Positions 23,717 through 34,439 of a stretch of DNA of 64,000 nucleotides are shown one piece after another. A model generated the notes under the pieces. That model did no database searches. It was not told the origin of the DNA and saw only the letters and a list, made by a program, of their open reading frames with translations. Where the stretch lies: contig NC_080063.1 of the NCBI RefSeq assembly GCF_026212465.1, positions 5,620,043-5,684,042 of the forward strand, read 5' to 3'. Position 1 is the stretch's first letter. Every line of letters starts with the position of its first letter. The position numbers were made by a program, and so were the translations under genes. Source of the DNA: Amaranthus tricolor (lineage: Eukaryota; Streptophyta; Magnoliopsida; Caryophyllales; Amaranthaceae).

Positions 23717-24693
23717 AACTGAGAATGTAATGTGTTGATTTAATTTAAGACATGTATTAGTATATGTATATGAACTGAGAATGTACTATATTGAACTAGA
23801 TGTAAGCAAATCAGTATATGAACTGAGAATGTACTTTGTTTCATTAATTAAGTAAATTAGTTCTGAAAAACCGATCTGTTGTTTAAGATCAGTGTTTGAA
23901 TCAGTGCCTACTGAAGTTGAGTATGTGCTGAAGTTGATTGGTTAAGTGCATTGTGTTGTGCAGCATGTAGTTGAATGAGTGTTGAGATTGAGTTACTGAA
24001 CTTGATCAGTGTTGTATGCTGTATGCTGTATGTTGCATACAGCATGTAGTTCTGAAAAACTTGATCTGTTGTTTGATCAGTGTCTACTGAAGTTGTATGT
24101 TGTATGCTGTATGTTGTATGGGTAAGTTCAAATGAACCAAGCAATATGTATATTGTTGTATGTAGTAGTATGTAAATTGTTGTATGCATCTGAGCCATCT
24201 GATTTCCAACAACACCAAAACAAAAGAATTCATTGACTTAGTGCAGGAGCATTCTTGAAAAAGAAAGCTGAAATAGTGCTGCAAATCAATGTTGAAACAA
24301 ATCAGTGCTTTGAAAACAGATCAGTGCTTTGGAAACAAATCAGTGTTCCAAGCAGTAGGCAAACACAGCAAATACGTTTTAAGTTCGGGTGCTGCAAATT
24401 AGTGTTGAAAAACAAATGTGTTCTAAATGAGTATGTGTTTGGGTGCTGCAAAACACTGAACCACTGTATGTTGTTGTTTCAGGCAGAAGACAAACACAGA
24501 AAACACAACATACACAGCAAGCACAACACAACAAACACAGCAAACACAACATACATTACATAAACACAAGTGTATTTACAATACCTGCAAAGAAATTAAA
24601 TGGAAAAAATAAAAACTTAATTCATTCATTCATCATGATCATGTTACAATACCCAAATCACTGTTACAATTATTCTTAAATAGGTCATAAACT
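23717..24693. other. Non-coding centre of the Mutator-like element between the convergent genes
   Basis: Low-complexity sequence: GAACTGAGAATGTACT repeated, GTATGCTGTATGTTG runs at 24010-24120, ATCAGTGCTTTGAAAACA-type repeats at 24295-24345, and CAAACACAGCAAACACAACA at 24480-24550. It probably holds the 3' UTRs of both genes. Confidence 0.6.
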
Positions 24694-25134
24694 TCAATTA
24701 CTAGCCTTGATTAATACAAGAAACACCAACAAAAAACAAAAGAAAAACCCTAATACAAAGCTTGTAATCTGATTTTCATGCTTCCACACATTCATCCATT
24801 TCTTCTTAATCCTTTTAATTTCTGAATTTGCTTGTTCCTTTTCATGTTCCAAGCAACAAACCCTTGATGTCAAAATCTTGATTTCGGTTGCTAATTGTCG
24901 CTTCTCCTCCACAAGTTTGTTAGTGACTTCTCTTTGCCAAACAGTCATTTCAGGTTCATCAACCCATTTAAACTTTCTGCATCCCCTCCAATTTGTATCA
25001 GGATCATAAAAAACGCAAGTCTTGAACCTTCGTCCTGGATTTTCCTTGGTCCATGAAACCCTCCTTGCAAAGGGAACTCCACACCCACATTTTTCAAGTA
25101 TCGAATTTTCGGTAGAAGAAGAAGAAGAAGACAT
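24694..25134 (-). CDS. GRF-type zinc-finger protein with coiled coil and C-terminal membrane anchor, 146 aa
   Basis: The intact single-exon frame begins with a serine-rich leader. Then come CGCGVPFARRVSWTKENPGR, RFKTCVFY and GCRKFKWVD: a GRF zinc finger with candidate ligands C16, C18, C40, C52 and the signature G34-R35-x-F37. Residues about 65-115 are charged and heptad-like (QREVTNKLVEEKRQLATEI), consistent with a coiled coil. Residues about 120-143 (SFVLGFFFCFLLVFLVLI) form one membrane-spanning segment near the end. GRF fingers bind nucleic acid in several DNA-repair proteins; the small plant GRF-coil-membrane proteins have no established function known to me. It is the second gene of the Mutator-like element, transcribed from the right TIR toward the zinc-knuckle gene. 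Its unbroken frame contrasts with the degraded partner. Confidence 0.85.
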   Translation of the reverse strand: MSSSSSSTENSILEKCGCGVPFARRVSWTKENPGRRFKTCVFYDPDTNWRGCRKFKWVDEPEMTVWQREVTNKLVEEKRQLATEIKILTSRVCCLEHEKEQANSEIKRIKKKWMNVWKHENQITSFVLGFFFCFLLVFLVLIKASN

Positions 25135-25239
25135 TACTAATTAATTGGAAAAAATTGGGTTCTTTGACTGATTTAGGGATTGAAAATCAAACAAAGAAAG
25201 AAGGGAGAAACATCAATGACGATGAATGATTTAGGGATT

Positions 25240-25503
25240 TTCGAATGAAGAAGGAGCAGCAAGTGATTTCTTCGAATTATTTAGGGATTCAAAACAGGCT
25301 GAAATGAAGAAGAAGCAAGTGTTTTTAGGGATTAAAAGCTCACGTGACTATCACGTGATAGTCAATGGTTCATTTCAACGGTCAAACCCTAAAAACCGTT
25401 ATAAGGTAATCTTTTGCAAAGAAATGTATTATATAAAGTAGTTTTTTGCAAAAAATTTTAGATAAGGTAGTTTTTTGCAAACATGGGTATAGAATAGGTA
25501 GTT
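25240..25503 (-). repeat. Right terminal inverted repeat of the Mutator-like element, with two G-boxes
   Basis: Reverse-complementary to 22369-22575, with CACGTG at 25341-25346 and 25352-25357. Its outer end holds an extra GTAGTTTTTTGCAAA unit relative to the left TIR. It lies about 100 bp upstream of the GRF gene start and is its likely promoter. Confidence 0.8.
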
Positions 25504-25661
25504 TAATATAATTTTCTCTAAAAGTTATAACAAAATATAAAATTTATAGCTTGTATAAAGATTCAAACCGTATAATAAATTTTATTTTTACTCATTTGAC
25601 CATCAAACTTTACGAACTTTTTAATATTTAATCAATTCTTATGATATATAATAGTATTAAA

Positions 25662-26045
25662 TTTGAAAAAATTGTCCTGAATAATCCCATATATTACCCA
25701 TTTGTTGTGAATAATTCCTTATATTGAGTGTTTATAAATAATTCAACCTTTGTATATTTTTTACTGACAACATTCCTTATCATATTTTAATCGACTACTG
25801 TAGGTATCCACTAGCCATTACATTTACTTTTTCTTCCTTCTTATGCTTCTTTATTGGTCTATCCCTGCTCCTCATTTAATATAGGCACCAACAATAGCCG
25901 GCTAAAATATGACAAGAGATATTGTCAACAAAAAATATACAAAATTTAAATTATTTAAAAATAATCAATCATAGAAAATATAGATTATTTACAGTAAATA
26001 AACAATAAATAAAATTATTGAAGGATAATTTTTCCATTAAAAAAT
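25662..26045. mobile_element. Foldback-type MITE
   Basis: The left half (GAAAAAATTGTCCTGAATAATCC, TTTGTATATTTTTTACTGACAA, CATATTTTAATCGACTACTG) is matched in inverted order by the right half, whose reverse strand reads GAAAAATTATCCTTCAATAAT, TTTGTATATTTTTTGTTGAC and CATATTTTAGCCGGCTATTG. The arms are about 150 bp each around a short centre, with no coding sequence. Confidence 0.6.
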
Positions 26046-26221
26046 TTTCCATAACATTTGCCAAAAGTGCTTTACTGGATGAGTGATAACACTGCATGAT
26101 AACAGTTATCATAAATGCATTCTTTTTCTTGCTGTTTTATTTCCAAATAATGTTTGCTCATTTGAAAACCTTAGCATACCTAAAAATCCTTCATCTCTCC
26201 TTTTAATCCGCCCAAAGTAGT

Positions 26222-26702
26222 TTGGTTCAAAATTATTGGAATCATTCTGAGAGATAGAATTGAATCAGTATGATCGTATAATTCTACTAATAATGTACGA
26301 TCATACTAATAAACTTAAATACGCTAAAATATTTGGTATTGAGTCATTATAAAACATATGATTATAAAATATTTAGTACTTAGTCATAATGAAACATATT
26401 TAGTCATCTCTTTTTTTTATTTTATTTTTAAGAATGAAACGTAAAGTTTCAATAATGAGTTAAAACTCCATATTGATAAATAATTTTTTGTAAAAATAAT
26501 GATTATAGAATATTTAAAACATATGTGTATGTGAAGGCAATTCGTGGAAGATGATACACAAGAAAAATAATAATTTTATTACAATTAAAATCATAAGCTA
26601 CCAACTTAACGATCCTAGCTACGATCTAAATCGTTCATTTGCTTTAAGATCGTATAATCATCGGATCAAAGATCGAAATTACGACTTTAATAACCTTGAA
26701 TC
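26222..26702. mobile_element. GATCGTA-rich MITE, relative of 11995-12355
   Basis: It begins GGTTCAAAATTATTGGAATC, and its end reads GGATTCAAGGTTATTAAAGTCG on the reverse strand. Inside are repeated ATGATCGTATAAT and GATCGTATAATCATCGGATC motifs like those in XPB intron 7. Confidence 0.45.
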
Positions 26703-27568
26703 CACCTGATACTTACCTTTATTTGCATAGTTTGACTTTTATTTTTCCCATTTAATATTTACATTCAATACAAGCATGTCCTAATAAGGACGACTAATTT
26801 TCCGTCACCCTCTTACATGTTAGGATTCTCCTTACCGTATATTAAAAAATTAAGGGAATATGTTGGAAAAATAACTTACATGTGATCCACATTGAAGTAT
26901 TATTTGAGGTTGATTAACATATAAGCTCGATGGGTTACTTCTTCTGTAACCAATTGGTTGTAGGATGAAACTCCATCGTGTTTATGTGCAATCAACTCTT
27001 CTCTTATTTGAATATTATTATGTATAAATCCAAGAACAAATTCATCTGAGCAAAATCTAGACAATGAAAGGAGTGCAATTTATAAAAATTAGACTACTTT
27101 TGTGAGAGACTGTTTCTCGGTGAAACAATTTTAAAACAAGGAGTTTATATATACTAATAATTGTATTAATTGTACTATTCAACCATATATGAAAAATATT
27201 TCACATAAGAGTATCTCATATAAAAATTTGTGTAAAAATTATTAAAATCTTGAAAAAGGACATTAGGTATGTGATCTTACAACCTAACCACGTAAACTTA
27301 GGAACTAAGAAGACAATTATTCCCGTGGTGTACAGTAGCCCACTGAGTTGGTCATAAACTTACAAACCAAAATCAAAACTTTCTCAGATAATGCCACAAT
27401 CAGTAATGAAGGGATAATATTCCTTTTTGAATAAACAAATCAAATGTATACCTAAAAATATGTGGCAAACTTTGGAAGGATTAAAGAGTAGGTCTTGGGA
27501 ATGATGTGAGATTAAAGGAATGAAAAGTGAAACAAGAGAACACATGTATATGGATTTATTAGGAGATG

Positions 27569-27571
<3 letters not shown>
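26703..27571. other. AT-rich spacer
   Basis: No supported gene. Around 27105-27240 a GTGAGAGACTGTTTCTCGGTGA...GAGTATCTCATATAA stretch resembles the GAGAC-type MITE at 44763-44912. Confidence 0.45.
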
Positions 27572-29990
<2,419 letters not shown>

Positions 29991-29994
29991 AAAG

Positions 29995-30117
29995 TCATCT
30001 GACCACTAATTTAGAATAGTCAGATTAGATAGGGTTAGTCGAGAAAACAGTAGGTATTCACCGACTAATTTAGAATAGTCAGAAAATTTAGTCGGTGTTG
30101 CGACATTTTTGGTAGTG
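29995..30117 (-). mobile_element. CACTA transposon terminus
   Basis: On the minus strand the end at 30117 reads CACTACCAAAAATGTCGCAA followed by CACCGACTAAATTTTCTGAC. CACTACCAAAA is the terminal motif of the CACTA superfamily. Two copies of ACTAATTTAGAATAGTCAG (about 30007 and 30064) act like subterminal repeats. The other end and any transposase are missing, so this is a remnant. Confidence 0.55.
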
Positions 30118-30945
30118 TTCTCTACTGACGTTCTCTATAATTCAATTTTTGAAACATTATTCCTTAATACTCATAACAAGTTGCTTAGTAATTTATAATA
30201 TTAAGGATTTCAATATTCTCAAAAATATTTACTATTAATCTATATATTGATGACTACCTTTTTATATATAGCTGCTAATCTAATATAAAAAAGTTATATA
30301 CAACAAATTGAGTTGAGCAAAGTTAAAATAGACTCAATTTCATGATGTCCACATTTTATATTATCTACTGCTATATATAATCTAGATAATTGGATCAAAA
30401 TTATTTTGTATGTGAATTGTGATAGGAAGTAGAGAGAAAAATACAAGAAAAAAAAAATACATGAAAACTAGTTATGTGAGTACAAAAGATATTGAAAAAA
30501 AAAAAAAAAAAACCCTAATCCAAAACTACTTTTATTGCTAAAATGCAATACATAATATGTAATCCTAATTAAACATTTTTAAAAATTCATTAATGTAAAC
30601 CATACAACAATTACACATAAAATAAAAACTTGCCTGTGTAATATATATGTAATTATTTTAGCTAAGCATTTCAATATTTTCTTAGTAACTTCCTTGTAAA
30701 AATAATCTATAATATTCAGTGCACACTTTTAATATATAAACATCTATAAGTATTCCTTCACACAAATCCTAATTAACCCAGACCTAATTAATAACAAACT
30801 TGGAAAGAAAGAAAACAAATCAACTAGGGAAAAAAACACAAATGAAAAACTCTGGGTTGCAACTTGTAGTTGCACCATATCATTACAAATTAAATTTTAG
30901 ATTATTTGATTTGGACATAAGTATTCTTATAGATAACCTCTGTAA
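30118..30945. other. AT-rich spacer downstream of the C2H2 gene
   Basis: No gene seen. An A18 run lies near 30494-30512. Confidence 0.5.
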
Positions 30946-31156
30946 TTGGTTTATATAGCCGATTTTAATCTTTTAGGATTAGGGCTTTGGTGATCACAAA
31001 TAAGAAATATGACCTGATCTGTTGGTTCATGTAGCTAACTCTAATCTTTTAAGATTAGGGAGCTTTAGCGATCACCAATAAGGATGATCGACCTCTCTTG
31101 GTTCATATAGTTGACTCTAATCTTTTGAAATTAGGGCTTTGGCGGTGATCACCAAG
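30946..31156. repeat. 76-bp tandem repeat overlapping the C2H2 gene's 3' end
   Basis: Three copies begin with TTGGTT(C/T)AT at 30946, 31022 and 31098, an exact 76-bp period. Each carries CTAATCTTTT-AGATTAGGG and GTGATCAC-type segments. The copy at 31098-31156 encodes the last roughly 17 codons and stop of the zinc-finger gene; the other two lie in its 3' flank. Confidence 0.85.
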
Positions 31157-31783
31157 CCTGAGCTCTAGATCTAGTCCCTCATTACTATTATGGGCATATA
31201 AAACCTTTATTCCTTGTTCTTCACCTTTAGATGACTTAGCCATTGTTGTTGATGGAGATGTATCAAGCTTCCTTCTCTTGAAAACATTATGCACATCATC
31301 ATTATTTTGTGTAACATAATTTGAGCTACTCAAGCTTATAAAAGAATTGAGATCTTTTCTTTTCTTAGAAGAGCCTTCCTTACCTTTTAACCCACCATTC
31401 TTAAGATGAAAAAATGATAGATTATTATCATAATCTACTACAAAAGAAGAAACAAATTGAGGGTCTACCTTATTATCATGGTTTTGAAAAGAAGAATTAT
31501 TTTGAGAAAAACCAAACAAGGTATTAGGATTATTTTGAAGATGGGAAGAAGAAAATTGTTTGAGTTTTGCCCTATCTCTTCTATGAACATTCATATGACC
31601 ACCTAAAGCTTGTGCTGACCTAAATTCTCTTCTACAAAAGTTACAAGTATAAGATCTTGGAGGCCAAACACACCCTCCAAGCATCCTTGATGCATCTTCA
31701 GCAAATGCTCTTTCTTCCCATGAATCATGATGATCATCAATCTTTGTTTGATTTGTTAACATCCAAAATCTTGCTTCTTCCAT
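31103..31783 (-). CDS. SUPERMAN/ZFP10-like single C2H2 zinc-finger repressor, 226 aa
   Basis: The single-exon frame opens [12 protein letters not shown], then [17 protein letters not shown] and [34 protein letters not shown]. This is one plant C2H2 finger with zinc ligands C47, C50, H63, H67 and the QALGGH signature. The C-terminal region contains LDLELRL (about 204-210), an EAR repression motif that recruits TOPLESS-type corepressors in this family. SUPERMAN-clade factors act in the nucleus on cell division and organ boundaries; the HDSWEE/AFAED N-terminus points to the ZFP10/ZFP11 subgroup rather than SUPERMAN itself. Sixteen residues follow the EAR motif, whereas relatives usually end close to it, and that tail is encoded by a 76-bp tandem repeat unit. 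Three 210-233-bp repeats lie 0.3-1 kb upstream. Confidence 0.93.
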   Translation of the reverse strand: MEEARFWMLTNQTKIDDHHDSWEERAFAEDASRMLGGCVWPPRSYTCNFCRREFRSAQALGGHMNVHRRDRAKLKQFSSSHLQNNPNTLFGFSQNNSSFQNHDNKVDPQFVSSFVVDYDNNLSFFHLKNGGLKGKEGSSKKRKDLNSFISLSSSNYVTQNNDDVHNVFKRRKLDTSPSTTMAKSSKGEEQGIKVLYAHNSNEGLDLELRLGDHRQSPNFKRLESTI

Positions 31784-32090
31784 TAATTTTCAATAAAAAT
31801 GATGGATGGGTATAAGGGTTTGTTTGGATTTTTTAAAGATATGGGGAATCACAAAATAATGTGTATGATAAAGAAATAAAAAGACTAGAGCATTTTTGTA
31901 AGTAAAAAAGGGAGGAAACAACCAAGAGTAGTTGGACTAATTAGAAGGGATCAATTAGACTCATAGACTTTGCTTACTTAACTTATGGCAAAAGATGTTG
32001 ATCTTGTGTCATCATGCAACTTATTTTTAGTCTTAATAAATTGCCTTGTCAAATTGTATTGTACGAATGATATTATCTTAGAGTTGATGT

Positions 32091-32745
32091 ATTGTGCTCA
32101 AAATAGTGCTTGTGATGGAGAAGTAGGGTTTTTATGATAGTGGTTGCTTTTAGAATTAATTAGTGTTAACTAAACAGACTGATTCGTAATCCGATTGTAT
32201 GTTATTTAAAAATTAACCGAAGAGATTATCTAAGTGGAGTGATCTGAGCCGACATGATATTCAATCGATCCACATGATTTGATTTAACCGTTAGCTATAC
32301 ATTGTGCTTAAAATAGTGCTTGTGATGGAGAAGTAGGGTTTTTATGATAGTGATTACTTTTAGAATTAATTAGTGTTAACTAAATAGACTGATTCGTAAT
32401 TTGATTGTATGTTATTTAAGAATTAGCCGAAGATATTGTTTAAGTGGAGTGATCTAAGCCGACATGATATTTAATCGATCCACATGATTTGATTTAAGCA
32501 TTACAATATTGCAATAGTATCATATAGCTATATATTGTGCTTAAAATAGTGCTTGTGATGGAGAAGTAGGGTTTTTATGATAGTGGTTGCTTTTAGAATC
32601 AACTATGAAATTAGACAACCTGATTCATAATCAGACTGTTTGTAATTTAAGAATTAACCAAAACAACTGTCTAAGCGGACATAATACTCAGTTGATCCAA
32701 ATTAGATAATCTAATTCAACCATTACAATGTTGCAATATTATCTT
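32091..32745. repeat. Three 210-233-bp direct repeats upstream of the C2H2 gene
   Basis: Copies start ATTGTGCT(C/T)AAAATAGTGC at 32091, 32301 and 32534. Each contains GTGATGGAGAAGTAGGGTTT, GATTCGTAAT and GAGCCGACATGATA-type segments; the third is the most diverged. They occupy positions about -310 to -960 of the zinc-finger gene. No coding potential. Confidence 0.88.
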
Positions 32746-34104
32746 AAGTTATGCTGTTATTTTGTCAACTTCTAGTTGTAACCTATTATCCTTACCCTAT
32801 TATTTACCCATAATACTTCATGAATCATTATCACCATAATGTACAAACAAGACTGCATCGCATCGTATCGACCGCATTGTAAAGGATTTTAAAATAACGA
32901 ACTAATATTTTCTGTGTTTTAAAGGTGTAAAAAAAGCTTTTTAGGCCGTAGGCTTTAAGACAAACGCATCACTCTCGTTATCGTATTACCATTTTGTTAC
33001 CGCAATTGCGATCGTTACCGCAATTTTACTATATGATCACCATCTGTTAGTCCAACAAATGATTCCATACACGCACTAATTTATATCTTAATTTCGCATA
33101 TTCTTATTTAGAAATGTTCTTGTTAGAAAAATTAAGAAACGATGTTAAACAACTTAAACAAGAAGAAGAGATAACTTACGTATAATACTAAATGAGATTC
33201 ACTATTAAAACCATAAATAATAGTTAGAATTTTCTACTTAAGTTTAAAAAGTGATATACAGTTTTCTTTTGTTTCGATCTAAGACAACTCAACACATACG
33301 AATAACAATAAACAGTTCCAACTTTGTTACTTCATTATTATAGTAAACAATTTTTACTAGCTATACCACAACATCTACATCTATTAACACAATAATTTAA
33401 TTGTAAAATTATTAAATATTACTTTATCTGGTAACTATAAACATTTCCATTTATTATAATCAAAGTAGCAACATATTACAAGTACGCTCCATTACTCTTG
33501 AGTTTCGTTTATTTTTTGTATTGGAGTGTAAGAGGGGAGAGAAATAATATTTACTAAATATGGATGAAAGAAATAATACTCAACCTCTAGAATAATTCTA
33601 GATTTTTTATATTCTTGAGTTTCATAATAATAAAAATGAGTAGTTATGATGATGAGAGAAAATAAATTTGTGGATGTGATTAAAAAAGGAGAATGTGATC
33701 GTTGCTGAAAAAAAATAATGCAAAGACAAATGTAAATGAAAAGTAGTGCAAATTAAAAAGGACATGAGTACTTTTTACTCCCACCTATTCTAATTAAATA
33801 TATCATTTAATTTTACACCAATTTCAAGAAAAATGATTGATGGGTGAGTAAAGGAAAAAAAATAATAATTTAATGATAATTATATAAATAATTAGATTTT
33901 ATAATATAAATAATAGAAAAAAATTAATAAATAAAAAGCGAGTACATTTAATATGAATATGTCCAAAGAAAAAATAACACATTTGTTTAGAATACCCACC
34001 AACCCATACATATATTCAAAGACATTATTGTACATTCACCAATTTATTATAGCATTATTGTTTATCTTATAAAAATTAGATTAATGAATAGAAAAACTTA
34101 ACAC
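32746..34104. other. AT-rich spacer
   Basis: No gene supported. At 32850-33030 a CATCGCATCGTATCG... GTTACCGCAATTGCGATCG stretch has scattered inverted repeats and may be a MITE remnant. Confidence 0.4.
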
Positions 34105-34410
34105 AAAAATTTCATATAGTAACCCTGAATTTTTAGCTTTTTCACATAGTAGACAGGCCTTATTTTTTTAATCTATATGGTGACCTTGATCTTTTAATTT
34201 TCCATGAGGTAGATGAGGTTGACAGTATTTTTTTAAAAAAAATAAAACGTCGTGATCAATTGACCACATATTTCAAAATTCAGTCGAAATAATACTTAAT
34301 TTAACAAAAAACTTAACAATTTGTCTATCACATGAAAAAGCTGAAAGTTCAAGGTCATTATGTGCATTTTAAAAAAATTATAGAAAAGCCAAAAATTCAA
34401 AATTATAACT
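34105..34410. mobile_element. Partial relative of the 9276-9600 MITE
   Basis: It shares the order CACATAGTAGAC, ATATGGTGACCTTGATC, TTTTCCATGAGGTAGA, AACGTCGTGATCA and ATATTTCAAAATTCAGTCGA with the element at 9276-9600. Terminal repeats are not intact. Confidence 0.5.
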
Positions 34411-34439
34411 TGAGATTTTCTAACTTAAAAGTTAAACCA

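Larger units (their letters stand above)
22369..25503. mobile_element. Mutator-like element, 3.1 kb, with about 200-bp TIRs and two convergent genes
   Basis: The two ends are long inverted repeats: the left end reads AACGGTTTTTAGGGTTTGAC then ATTGACTATCACGTGATAGT, and the right end gives the same on the reverse strand. Identity stays high over about 130 bp and continues weakly to about 200 bp (CTTCTTCATTTCAG, CTTCTTCATTCGAAAA). TAATATAATT flanks both sides (22359-22368 and 25504-25513), fitting the 9-10-bp target duplication of Mutator elements, although AT-rich sequence weakens this. Inside, a plus-strand gene with a MULE-type zinc knuckle and a minus-strand GRF zinc-finger gene face each other, as mudrA and mudrB do in MuDR. 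No MULE catalytic (DDE) domain is visible, so movement would need a transposase supplied elsewhere. Confidence 0.8.
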
